Shown: positions 24,846 to 35,615 of the stretch, piece by piece
Numbering within the stretch: position 1 is the stretch's first letter
Layout of the letters: each line of letters starts with the position of its first letter
Origin: Leifsonia sp. Root1293
GTDB taxonomy: Bacteria > Actinomycetota > Actinomycetes > Actinomycetales > Microbacteriaceae
DNA: 64,000 nt
Direction: 5' to 3'
NCBI RefSeq assembly: GCF_001425325.1
Contig: NZ_LMEH01000001.1
Span: 853,898 to 917,897, forward strand
Notes under the pieces: model-generated
Seen by the model: the letters and a program-made list of their open reading frames with translations, nothing else
Told to the model about the DNA's origin: nothing
Databases searched by the model: none
Translations under genes and position numbers: made by a program

Positions 24846-27800
24846 TCAGCCGATCGTGCCGCCCCCGAAGTCGTCGAACACGGCGCGGGTCGCGGCGAGC
24901 GACCAGATGCCGATGTGCCCGCCCTTCGCGGAGAAGAACCCCCGGTCGGTCGATCCCAGTTTCGTGGTTCCGACGACCTCGCCGTCGCGCAGCACCACGA
25001 CCGAGCCGTCTGCCTGCGCCCGAGCCGTGAGCACCGAGCCGTCGGAGAAGGTCGCCGGGATGGCCGGGTAGCTGCTCCCGACGAGGAAGCCGCGCTCGGT
25101 CGTCACCCTCACCACCTTCGACTTCGCGTCGTAGGCCACGACGATGCCCGTCGTCACCGTGCGGCCGGGCTGCGCCTTGAGTACGAGGCCCTGGGCGCGG
25201 TTGCCGGCGTCCACCTTCTTCAGGGTGACCGAGGCCTCCTGGCTCGAGCCGAACGGCTCCTTCCAGATCAGGGGTCCACCGAGCTGCAGATCGAGAGAAC
25301 GGCTCGTGATCCTGTAGAGCAGCGTGCTCGTGGCGCCGCTCCAGTTCGCCCCGACTCTGCCGTTGGCGCGATCGAAGTCGTCGAGAACGACCGCGGGGGG
25401 CGTCGGTGTGATGCCGAGCACGGACGCGAGCAGCTCGACGGCGCGCACGGAGTCCCCGGCGATGAGGGCGTGTTCGGCATCCGCCGTCAGAGCAGCAGAC
25501 CCGTCCACCGCTGTGCCGTCGACGACCGCTGCCTGCGCCAGATCACGCACGACCGAGGTCAGGATGTCCGCGGTTCGGAGCGAGCTCGTCTCGGTTCCCG
25601 GAACGAGGGTGACGGCATCCGCCACCAGGTCGATCGCGCCCTGGGCGTCGTCGACCGTGCCGTCGGGCGCCCAGATCGGTGCGGACACGATGCCGTCCAC
25701 AACCGTCTTCAGAGGTCCAGCCTCGAGGGATTCCGCGAGGCCGGTCAGCCTGTCGCGGGGAGCATCCGTGCGGACACCCCACCCGTAGGCGAACAGCGGT
25801 TCGTAGTCGGCGTCGCCGACGTTGATCGGAACCTGCTCGGCGGTCGCCGGCCAGCTGACGGGCAGACGGCCGGTGAACGGCTGCGTACCGAAGAGCACGT
25901 CGGCGACGCCGGCACCCTCGGAGCCCGGCAGGAACGATGCGACCAGGCCGTCGATCTCGGCCAGCTTGTCCGCGACCAGCTGGGTGCGCCCCGCGACGAC
26001 CAGCACGACGCAGTCCATGGCGGCGCAGACTCTGTCTATCGCCGTTCGGTCGGCCGCAGAGAGGGAGAGGCTCTTGCCGTTGTTGCCGACATCGCCCTGC
26101 CCTTCGGCGTACGGCGCTTCGCCCACCACGACGATGCCGGTGTCGGCACCCTCCATCGGGGCCGAGGCGTCCTTACTGTATGTCGCGTCGGCGTCGACCT
26201 GACGGATTCCCTCGAGGATGCTGGTCCCGGTGGTGATGTCGCCGGACCCGCCCTGCCAGGAGATCGTCCAGCCGCCCATCTGGTGACCGAGGTCATCGGC
26301 GTTCGACCCGGCGACGTAGAGCGAGTCCGACGCCTGCAGCGGCAGCACGCCGTCGTTCTTCAGCAGCACCTGGCTCTCGGCCACCGCCGTGCGGGCGATG
26401 GTGCGGTGCTCCTCGGCGCCGAAGGCGTCCTGTTCGCTGCGGTCGGTCATGGCGTTCTCGAACAGTCCGAGGGCGAATTTCTGCTGGAGGATGCGCGTGA
26501 CGGCATCGTCGACCCGGCTCTGTGCGATCGTGCCGGCCGTGACGCCGTCGATGACGCTGGTGATGAAGGCGCCGAAGTTGTAGGGAGCCATCGCCATGTC
26601 GAGTCCGGAGTTCACGGAACGCGCCACCTTGTCGGCGTAGGTGCCGCCGGGAAGCTTGTCGATGCCCTCCCAGTCGCTGATGAGGAATCCGTCGAATCCG
26701 AGATCGCCCTTCAGCACCTCGGTGTTGAGCAGGGTGTTCTCGTGCATGCGCACGTCGCCCTGGCCGATGTCGACTCCGGAGTAGGACGGCATGATGCTGC
26801 CCACCCCGGCATCGATGGCCGGGATGTAGGGATCGACGTGCATCGCCTCGAAGTCCGCGAGGGAATCGGCGACAGTCAGGCCCTGGTCGATCGGATAGCC
26901 CGTTCCTGCCTTCGACGCGTCGTACTGGGTGCCGCCGTCGCCCGCCCAGTGCTTCGCCGTCGCCAGCACCTTGTTTGGTCCGCTGAGGTCGGTCGGGTCG
27001 TCCCCCTGGAGGCCGACGATGTTGGCTTCCGCGAAGGAGCGCACGAGTGCCGCATCCTCGCCGAACGACTCGTAGCTGCGTCCCCAGCGTTCGTCGCGTG
27101 TCACGCAGAGGCACGGCGCGAAGGCCCAGTTCACGCCGGTCGTCTTCGTCTCGCTCGCCGTGGCCGCGGCGATCTGCTGCACGAGGCTCGGATCGCGGGT
27201 GGCTCCGAGCCCGGTGTTGTGAGGGAAGATCGTGGCGTCCTGCACATTGCTGTGACCGTGCACGGCGTCTGCCCCGTAGACCAGCGGAATCTGCAGTGGC
27301 GTCGAGAGCGCCTGACGCTGGTAGTCGTCGATCATGTCGGCCCACGCCTCGGGGGTGTTCGACTGCGGCGTCGAGCCTCCGCCGGACAGCACGGAGCCGA
27401 GCCCGAGGTCGGCGATCTGCTGTGGCGAGTTCAGCCCGAGGCGCTCGGCCTGGGCCATCTGGCCGACCTTCTCGGCCTGGCTCATCCGTCCGAGCAGGTC
27501 GGCGACCCGCTCGTCCACCGGCAGCGACTCGTCGAGATAGGGGAGACCGTGGGCGTTGATGACCACGCGAGGGGCGGCATCCGGCAGCCCGGCATCACTC
27601 GATTCGAGGGTGATCGGGATGCTGCGGGCTTCATCGGCCTCGTCTGTGGCGATGGTCTGCACGGCGATGCTCTGGACCGCGCCGGACTCGCTGCCCGCGG
27701 GGAAGCTGAGTTCTCCGCTGAACGGCACGTAGTCGGTGTCGGCCTCGGCAGATCCGTCTCCGCTGGCGTATCGGACTGTCACCGGCGCGGCGAGCGGCTC

Positions 27801-29885
27801 ACCGGATGTCGTGGTGACGGTGATGCCGACGTCTGCGGGCTCTCCCGGGTCGACGAGGTAGACGTCCTGGGTGGCCGAGATGCCGACTGTGGCGGCGGGC
27901 ACGGGTGTTCCGTACAGCTGCACGTCGTCGATGGCCCATGGGGTGCTCGTCGGCTTGCCCGGTGTGAAGGTGGGAGCGAAGCCCCATGCGCTGGTCAGGT
28001 CGAGGGTGCCGTTCTGGGTCTCGGCGCTTCCGGGTTGGTAGCCACCGAGAGCGAAGCTGGAGAATGGCAGTTCCACCAACTTCCAGCGACTGGTCGAGCT
28101 GCCCCAGTTGTCCTTGAACGTGGTGGCCCACAGCTCCGAGTGCTCTCCGTCGGGGCCGCCGTCCTTGATCTCGACCTTGATGTCGTCTCCCGCGGTGGGG
28201 GAGGCCGGGTTGCTCGGCTGGGAGGCGTACCACCAGAACCTGATGCCCTCGAACGAGCTCCAGTCCTGCGATGCGGCGAGGTTGTCGCTGAAGCCCCCGT
28301 AGCCACCGGACGGGATGAGGTAATCGCCGGCGAGCACCCGGTTGTCCGGCACGTCACCGCGTTCGCGGGCTTCGACGCCGAGTGTCGCGAGGCCCTCCTC
28401 CGAGCCCCAGGTGAAGAAGCCGACGGGATCGGCCGAGGTGCTGATGGGCACCTCGCCCTGGAAGTCCTCCAGGGTGAAGACGCGCTCGAAGACCGCGAAG
28501 TCGTCGAATGCCCACTCGCCAGCGCCGAGACCGGTCAGGGTGACGGCGAAGCCTGTCGAAGCCGATGGATCGAATCGAGCAGGGTCGTCAGGGCTGCCCT
28601 TCACTCGAAGCTCCGAGAACAGCACGCTGATCTCACGCCAGCCGGCGGTGTCGTCCACCACGCTGCGGTCGAACAGCTTCCCGCCGCTCTTCAGCTCGTA
28701 GGAGAGGGTGCCACCGGAGCCGGTCCCGCCGAACCAGAAGCTGAAGCCGTCGGATGCCGACCAGTCCGTGGCGGCAGTGTCATTGGAGAAGCCGAACCAG
28801 TCTGCGGCCGTCGGTTCGCCACCGACAGTGGCCGTCATTACGTCGTTGTCCGACCCCGAACCCGGCACGGCAGAATCAGGAGCCGTTGCCAGGACGGGCT
28901 TCACGGCGTCAGTGCTGGCCCACGTGAACACGCCACCCGGCACGCCGTCCTCGAAGTCGTGGATGAGAGTGCTCGCCCCGTCGTTCGGCAGTTCTCCCGT
29001 CGGCGTCAGTGTGACCCTCGCCGTCGACCGGATGCCGAGCCCGATGCCGTCGCTCGGCTCGGAGAGAGCGAGGTCGAACGTTCCGACCGGTGCGAGGGCG
29101 CCTCGCGAGATCGTCGGAACCGACACTGTGGCGGTCGTCTCACCGGCGGGGAAGGTCACCACCTGGTCGACCGCGGTGAAATCGGTTCCCGCCATGGCGG
29201 TGCCGTCGGTGCTCACCACCCGCACGCTCTGGTCTGTGGCGGCAGGATTGCTGAGCCCCACGGTGGCGACGGCATCGGTTCCGGCCCCCACGCGCACCGT
29301 CGGGGAGAGGAAGCCGACGGTCGGCACCGCGAGGGTGCCGTTCACAGCGAAGGTGAAGACGGAGTATCCGTAGTAATGGGGTCCCGCGGGATCCCAGGTG
29401 AATGCCACGCGCTCGAGCATGGAGAGTCGAACGTAGCGGGCCTCGACGGGCGCGTCGAAGACGATCGCCTCGGTGCCTCCGGCACTGGTGGGCTGCGTCG
29501 CGGCGACGCTCCAGCTGGACTCGTCATCGGGTGCCGAGGTCGCTGTCAGCACCTCATAGGAGGCGGCGTACGCTGCCTCCCACGCGATCGACACCCCGGT
29601 GACGCTCGCGACGGCGCCGAGGTCCGAGGTGAGGGAAGCCGTGAACTCGGAACTGTCATCCGGCCCGTTGCCGCTGGCCCAGCGGGTGGTCGCGTCGCCG
29701 TCGATGGTGTTCTCGGGCGGGAAGTTCCCGTCGGCGTCGTCCTGGGAGGCCGATGCGGTGATCGTGCCGAATCGGGCGAGGTCGGGTTCGGCCGCTTGGG
29801 CAGGAACCGCGGCCACCAGCCCGGAGAGGATGAGGGCGAGGCCTGCGGCCCCTCCGACGAGAGAACGCACAGAACGGACCGGCAC
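24846..29885 (-). CDS. Secreted multidomain GH3 beta-glucosidase/exo-glucanase
   Basis: This is a secreted protein of about 1,679 residues with a signal peptide ending PAQA|AEPD near residue 31. In order I read: an F5/8-type C (CBM32-like) domain (ENTIDGDATTRW); a Calx-beta-like repeat (STDGTAMAGTDFTAV); two CBM11/CIA30-like sandwich domains (each ending in an AFDDF/AIDDV motif); a second Calx-beta repeat (SGDGSAEADTDYVPF); a GH3 catalytic region with KHWAGDGGT and nucleophile Asp in GFLISDWEGI; the GH3 C-terminal domain (LLKNDGVLPL); a helical segment; and a LamG-like C-terminal domain starting LDDFDRANGRVGANW. The catalytic part resembles exo-beta-1,3/1,4-glucanases. The GTG at 29885 has AAGGAG 5 bases upstream. 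Confidence 0.9.
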   Translation of the reverse strand: MPVRSVRSLVGGAAGLALILSGLVAAVPAQAAEPDLARFGTITASASQDDADGNFPPENTIDGDATTRWASGNGPDDSSEFTASLTSDLGAVASVTGVSIAWEAAYAASYEVLTATSAPDDESSWSVAATQPTSAGGTEAIVFDAPVEARYVRLSMLERVAFTWDPAGPHYYGYSVFTFAVNGTLAVPTVGFLSPTVRVGAGTDAVATVGLSNPAATDQSVRVVSTDGTAMAGTDFTAVDQVVTFPAGETTATVSVPTISRGALAPVGTFDLALSEPSDGIGLGIRSTARVTLTPTGELPNDGASTLIHDFEDGVPGGVFTWASTDAVKPVLATAPDSAVPGSGSDNDVMTATVGGEPTAADWFGFSNDTAATDWSASDGFSFWFGGTGSGGTLSYELKSGGKLFDRSVVDDTAGWREISVLFSELRVKGSPDDPARFDPSASTGFAVTLTGLGAGEWAFDDFAVFERVFTLEDFQGEVPISTSADPVGFFTWGSEEGLATLGVEARERGDVPDNRVLAGDYLIPSGGYGGFSDNLAASQDWSSFEGIRFWWYASQPSNPASPTAGDDIKVEIKDGGPDGEHSELWATTFKDNWGSSTSRWKLVELPFSSFALGGYQPGSAETQNGTLDLTSAWGFAPTFTPGKPTSTPWAIDDVQLYGTPVPAATVGISATQDVYLVDPGEPADVGITVTTTSGEPLAAPVTVRYASGDGSAEADTDYVPFSGELSFPAGSESGAVQSIAVQTIATDEADEARSIPITLESSDAGLPDAAPRVVINAHGLPYLDESLPVDERVADLLGRMSQAEKVGQMAQAERLGLNSPQQIADLGLGSVLSGGGSTPQSNTPEAWADMIDDYQRQALSTPLQIPLVYGADAVHGHSNVQDATIFPHNTGLGATRDPSLVQQIAAATASETKTTGVNWAFAPCLCVTRDERWGRSYESFGEDAALVRSFAEANIVGLQGDDPTDLSGPNKVLATAKHWAGDGGTQYDASKAGTGYPIDQGLTVADSLADFEAMHVDPYIPAIDAGVGSIMPSYSGVDIGQGDVRMHENTLLNTEVLKGDLGFDGFLISDWEGIDKLPGGTYADKVARSVNSGLDMAMAPYNFGAFITSVIDGVTAGTIAQSRVDDAVTRILQQKFALGLFENAMTDRSEQDAFGAEEHRTIARTAVAESQVLLKNDGVLPLQASDSLYVAGSNADDLGHQMGGWTISWQGGSGDITTGTSILEGIRQVDADATYSKDASAPMEGADTGIVVVGEAPYAEGQGDVGNNGKSLSLSAADRTAIDRVCAAMDCVVLVVAGRTQLVADKLAEIDGLVASFLPGSEGAGVADVLFGTQPFTGRLPVSWPATAEQVPINVGDADYEPLFAYGWGVRTDAPRDRLTGLAESLEAGPLKTVVDGIVSAPIWAPDGTVDDAQGAIDLVADAVTLVPGTETSSLRTADILTSVVRDLAQAAVVDGTAVDGSAALTADAEHALIAGDSVRAVELLASVLGITPTPPAVVLDDFDRANGRVGANWSGATSTLLYRITSRSLDLQLGGPLIWKEPFGSSQEASVTLKKVDAGNRAQGLVLKAQPGRTVTTGIVVAYDAKSKVVRVTTERGFLVGSSYPAIPATFSDGSVLTARAQADGSVVVLRDGEVVGTTKLGSTDRGFFSAKGGHIGIWSLAATRAVFDDFGGGTIG

Positions 29886-30227
29886 GGTTACTCCTTCGTA
29901 ACGTGATCGCTCGCCCCCGCAGGCGGGGACGAGACTCACTGCGCGGGTCCCGAAAACACCCCGCCGAGTCCGATCCTAGGGGGAGTGGTGTCACCCGGTC
30001 GAGGGGTACACGGGTATCGTTTCTGCGGACCTCGGGGTACAGATCCGACGCAGGTCGCGAGCGTGCGCGGGCGATGGCTCACGCTGTTGCGGGGGAGCGG
30101 GAAACGGATGCCGGATCGTGTCGCATCCATCATCTCGCGGGGTACAGCTCGCATCCCGCTGGGGGAGCGTCGCTCGTCACCGGTAATCTGATCGGCGACG
30201 TCGCCCCACCTGACAGATGGAGACACC
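29886..30227. promoter_or_regulatory. Divergent intergenic region with three GGGGTACA motifs
   Basis: This 342-base region separates the GH3 gene (minus) from the UvrA-like gene (plus). GGGGTACA occurs three times in the same orientation: starting at 30003, 30034 and 30139, the last two flanked as CGGGGTACAG. A regulator site is possible, but no known operator (for example LacI/CebR-type) was recognised. I see no further gene or RNA. Confidence 0.4.
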
Positions 30228-32603
<2,376 letters not shown>

Positions 32604-32696
32604 GGGACGATGGTCCGAGCCGAGCAGAATCGGAGAAGCGCCAGGACCGGTCAACCGATACGATTGCTCTCAGGAAACGTTCAGGAAAGGAAGACC

Positions 32697-33140
32697 ATGG
32701 CTGAGGCATCCACGTCTGCAGGCAAGAACACCAAGTCCGGATTCACCGCCGAGGAACGAGCGGCGATGCGGGAGCGAGCGAAGGAGCTCAAGGCATCCGC
32801 GAACCGGGAGGAAGCGATCAAGGCCGTCCTGGCGGCCATCGCGGAGATGCCTGATGAGGAACGTGCTGTCGCCGAGCGTCTTCACGCCGTCGTGACCGAG
32901 GCTGCTCCCGAACTCGATCCACGGCTCTGGTACGGTCAGCCGGCGTACGCGAAGGGCGGCGCGATCGTCTGCTTCTTCCAGAACCCGTCGAAGTTCAAGA
33001 CGCGGTACACGACGCTCGGGTTCAACGACTCGGCGAACCTGGACGACGGCACGATGTGGCCGACGTCCTTCGCCATCACCTCGCTGACGGCGGAGTCGGA
33101 GAAGGCGATCACCGCCCTCGTGAAGAAGGCCGTGGGCTGA
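32697..33140 (+). CDS. DUF1801/YdhG-type small protein
   Basis: This 147-residue protein has a charged N-terminal helix (FTAEERAAMRERAKELKAS) and a C-terminal fold with ELDPRLWYGQPAYAKGGAIVC, CFFQNPSKFKTRYTTLGF and DGTMWPTSFAI, which matches the DUF1801/YdhG (frataxin-like fold) family. Iron-chaperone activity was reported for Bacillus YdhG, but function in actinobacteria is unproven. The ATG at 32697 has GAAAGGAAG immediately upstream; the extension to 32610 is not needed. No operon partner is visible. Confidence 0.75.
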   Translation: MAEASTSAGKNTKSGFTAEERAAMRERAKELKASANREEAIKAVLAAIAEMPDEERAVAERLHAVVTEAAPELDPRLWYGQPAYAKGGAIVCFFQNPSKFKTRYTTLGFNDSANLDDGTMWPTSFAITSLTAESEKAITALVKKAVG

Positions 33141-33185
33141 ATCGTCGGGATTCTCCGGATGGTCAGGATCCTCCTCCATACCTGA

Positions 33186-33216
33186 TGTCATGTGTCCGAT
33201 AATGCACATTATGACA
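33186..33216. promoter_or_regulatory. AT-rich nested palindrome, candidate operator
   Basis: TGTCAT (33186) pairs with ATGACA (33211), and inside them ATAATG (33199) pairs with CATTAT (33207). The site is far more AT-rich than its surroundings and lies 100-130 bases before the DUF3253 gene. A dimeric repressor site is plausible; no regulator gene is adjacent. Confidence 0.45.
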
Positions 33217-33316
33217 AGTAATCTGTCACGCGGGTGATTTCAACTGCTGGCGTGCCCTGCCCCGACCGCGTTCCTGCCGACGAGCATCTCTCGGCGGCAA
33301 GGCGCACACTGGGAGC

Positions 33317-33613
33317 ATGCATCCCTCGCACGAGACCAGCGCCGACGAGACCAGCGCCTCCGAGCTCGAGCTCGAGGAACGCATCACGACGATGCTCGAC
33401 GCACGCGCGCCGTCTGCCACGATCTGTCCGTCGGATGTCGCCCGCGCCGTGACTTCCGAGGAATCCGAGTGGCGTGCCCTCATGAATCCCGTCAGGCGCG
33501 CAGCCCGACGCCTGGTCGCCGCGGGCGAGGTCGAGATCACTCAGGGCGGGCTTGTCGTCGATCCGTCCACGGCGACGGGACCGATTCGGATCAGGCGGCG
33601 TCGTCGGGACTGA
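33317..33613 (+). CDS. DUF3253 winged-helix-like protein
   Basis: This 98-residue protein has LEERITTMLDARAPSATICP, PSDVARAV, WRALMNPVRRAARRLVAAG and EVEITQGGLVVDP, which together match the DUF3253 family. The fold is predicted to be a small winged helix, suggesting nucleic acid binding, but no member has a firm function that I know of. The C-terminus is very basic (IRIRRRRRD). GGGAG lies about 2 bases before the ATG. It is monocistronic as far as can be seen. Confidence 0.8.
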   Translation: MHPSHETSADETSASELELEERITTMLDARAPSATICPSDVARAVTSEESEWRALMNPVRRAARRLVAAGEVEITQGGLVVDPSTATGPIRIRRRRRD

Positions 33614-33707
33614 TGGCCGGGCAAGGTGACGGCGGGCCCCCGCTCCTGACACACTGAGCCGACGGGCTGCCGTCAGCCGCGACCCGCCGCGACGAAAGGA
33701 AGCGCCC

Positions 33708-34145
33708 ATGCTCGGCCGCAATTTCACGCAGGATGAACTCGACCACGCACGCTCGGAGATCGTCGACCAGCTCGCGGCGTACGAGGTGCTGGCCGCGACG
33801 GTGACCGATCCCGCCGGGCTCGCGGCTCTCGACGTCTTCTCCCCCAGCTTCTTCAACGCCATGCTGCTCGCGCTGGACCGACCGTTCGTCCACCGTCTCC
33901 ATCTGGTGACGGGCACGGACGGCAACGCCCTCAACGAGGTCGAGGTGCTCGTCGATTCGCTCATCAACCACGGCGGCATCCTGCAGCCGAGCACGGAGCT
34001 CGCTCTCGACCCGGCGACGAGCGTGACGGGCATAGCCTTCGGCGAGCGGATCAGGCTGACTGTCGACCAGTTCGAGCGCCTGGCGGCAGCCTTCTTCGTC
34101 GAGATCGAGAAGAAGTTCATCATCGAGGCGGCCGCTTTCGACTGA
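33708..34145 (+). CDS. Hypothetical protein, 145 residues
   Basis: I do not recognise this family. The product is mixed alpha/beta, acidic and rich in Phe and Leu. It has no Cys, signal peptide or membrane segment. Visible blocks are an N-terminal helix (FTQDELDHARSEIVDQLAAYEV), a central strand pair (FVHRLHLVTGTDGNALNEVE), and a C-terminal helix (FERLAAAFFVEIEKKFII). The ATG is preceded by GAAAGGAAG 5 bases upstream, a good ribosome binding site, and codon use is like its neighbours, so I take it as a real gene. It lies alone between DUF3253 and an opposing small membrane protein gene. Confidence 0.7.
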   Translation: MLGRNFTQDELDHARSEIVDQLAAYEVLAATVTDPAGLAALDVFSPSFFNAMLLALDRPFVHRLHLVTGTDGNALNEVEVLVDSLINHGGILQPSTELALDPATSVTGIAFGERIRLTVDQFERLAAAFFVEIEKKFIIEAAAFD

Positions 34146-34163
34146 AGCGAGCGCAGTCGGCGG

Positions 34164-34382
34164 TCAGCCGATGACGAGAGCCACGATGGCGGTCACGCCC
34201 GAGACCGCAGCGATCACCAGTGCAGCGCTGATCAGGACGAGATGCACGGTGTAGAACTTCGTGCGCCGTCCGTCGGCGTCACGCGCCCTCGGGTCGGCGG
34301 CGATCCTCCGCAGGAAGGTCGGCCAGACCACGACGTTGAAGACGGCATTCACCAGGAGAAGCACAGCGAGCAGAGTGTCCAT
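34164..34382 (-). CDS. SCO4848-type small membrane protein
   Basis: This 72-residue protein has two transmembrane helices (LLAVLLLVNAVFNVVVWPTF; LVLISAALVIAAVSGVTAIV) joined by a basic loop with the WPTFLRRIAADPRARD motif. It resembles the SCO4848 family of small actinobacterial membrane proteins, whose function is unknown. The ATG at 34382 starts directly at the first helix; a longer reading to 34499 would add an unlikely charged tail and run into the divergent SDR gene. Confidence 0.7.
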   Translation of the reverse strand: MDTLLAVLLLVNAVFNVVVWPTFLRRIAADPRARDADGRRTKFYTVHLVLISAALVIAAVSGVTAIVALVIG

Positions 34383-34437
34383 CCGGGCCAGCCTACTGGC
34401 GCCGATCTCCGGCGGCCGACGGTCATAGGCTGGGTGG

Positions 34438-35205
34438 ATGAGCATCGAGAACGCGTCCAGTCGGCCCGTCACCATCGTCACCGGCGGCGGGCGGGGCATC
34501 GGCCGGGCGATCTCGGAACGCCTCGTGGCCGATGGTCACGACATCGCGATCACGTACCGGGAACGGGGCGCGGATGCCGAGGCGGTGGCCGAGGCCCTGC
34601 GTGCCACCGGAGCCCGCGTGCTCGTGCTCCCCTGCGACCTGGGCGACGCCGTTCAGGCCGCATCAGTCGTTCCCGCAGTGCTCGAGCACTTCGGATCCTT
34701 CACCGGGCTCGTGAACAATGCCGGGATCACCGGGCGCATCGGCGGATTCCTCGAACTCGACACCGAGGAGTCCCGCGGCGTCTTCGCCGTCAACGACCTG
34801 GCCCCGCTGATCATGTCGCAGCAGGCCATCGCCCACATGGCCGTGAACCGAGGTGGCGCGGGCGGAGCCATCGTGAACATCTCGTCGGGGGCCGCAACGA
34901 CGGGAGCACCCGACACCTACATCCCCTATGCGATGAGCAAGGCGGCCCTCGACGCCATGACCCTCGGCCTCGCCAAGGAGTTCGGGCCGTACGGCGTGCG
35001 CGTGAACACGGTCTCCCCCGGCACCACTCACACTGAGATCCACGCCAGCGCGGGTCGGCCGAACGCGCCGGCGGAACGTGCTCCCCGCATCCCCATGCGT
35101 CGGGCCGGCCAGCCGGATGAGATCGCCGGTGCCGTCGCATTCCTTCTCGGACCGGACGCGTCCTACATCTCCGGCGCCAACATTCGCGTCGCTGGCGGCA
35201 ACTGA
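34438..35205 (+). CDS. SDR family oxidoreductase
   Basis: This 255-residue protein is a classical short-chain dehydrogenase: TIVTGGGRGIGRAI (cofactor binding), LVNNAGITGRIGG, catalytic Ser in IVNISSGAATTGAP, and YAMSK as the YxxxK active site, ending GANIRVAGGN. It probably reduces a 3-oxo group or oxidises a sugar or steroid-like alcohol; substrate is not evident. The ATG has TAGGCT 6 bases upstream, so the mRNA is likely leaderless. It is monocistronic. Confidence 0.9.
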   Translation: MSIENASSRPVTIVTGGGRGIGRAISERLVADGHDIAITYRERGADAEAVAEALRATGARVLVLPCDLGDAVQAASVVPAVLEHFGSFTGLVNNAGITGRIGGFLELDTEESRGVFAVNDLAPLIMSQQAIAHMAVNRGGAGGAIVNISSGAATTGAPDTYIPYAMSKAALDAMTLGLAKEFGPYGVRVNTVSPGTTHTEIHASAGRPNAPAERAPRIPMRRAGQPDEIAGAVAFLLGPDASYISGANIRVAGGN

Positions 35206-35241
35206 ACGCGGCGATCGGGCCGGATCGGACCGCCTGCCGGG

Positions 35242-35568
35242 TCAGTGTCGGCGCGCGACCTTCTCCCGCCGCTCCGCGGATGCTGGCATGCCGAACTCGT
35301 CCAGCGGCTCGTTGTCGGGTTTGAGGGGCAGCCTCTCCCCCGTCGGGCACTCGACGACGGTGTTGAGCGTCGATCGTTCGATCTCGTGCTCCTCCATGAC
35401 ATGGCCGCAGATCGGACAGGCCGACTGGGGCGCCGGTCTCTCGGTGTCGTCGTATGCGACCGGTGCGCTCTCCCCGAAGGCCGGCGACAGCTTGCTGTCG
35501 ACCCACTCGAAGAAATGCGCGTAGGCGTTCTCCTTGCGTCGAGCGTCTTCCTTGACCATGGCGAACAT
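35242..35568 (-). CDS. Hypothetical small protein with a CPxCGH motif
   Basis: This 108-residue protein has the segment SACPICGHVMEEHEIERS and a single further Cys (VECPTG), so it could bind one zinc ion, although only three Cys are present and His/Glu would need to complete the site. The N-terminal half (VKEDARRKENAYAHFFEWVD) is a predicted helix. I do not recognise a named family. An alternative start lies 3 codons downstream (MVKED). It lies 47 bases beyond the dhaM stop on the same strand; a small hairpin at 35572-35588 lies just before it. Confidence 0.6.
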   Translation of the reverse strand: MFAMVKEDARRKENAYAHFFEWVDSKLSPAFGESAPVAYDDTERPAPQSACPICGHVMEEHEIERSTLNTVVECPTGERLPLKPDNEPLDEFGMPASAERREKVARRH

Positions 35569-35615
35569 GGTACCCCCGTCCGAGGGGTCTCAGACAGTGT
35601 CGATTTCGGCGGTTC

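Noticed and set aside
24570-29906. A 1,778-codon open frame on the + strand opposite the GH3 gene
   Set aside because: It is an antisense shadow caused by high GC content at third codon positions. The minus-strand frame has clear domains, a signal peptide and a ribosome binding site; the + frame has only Arg/Gly/Val-rich sequence.
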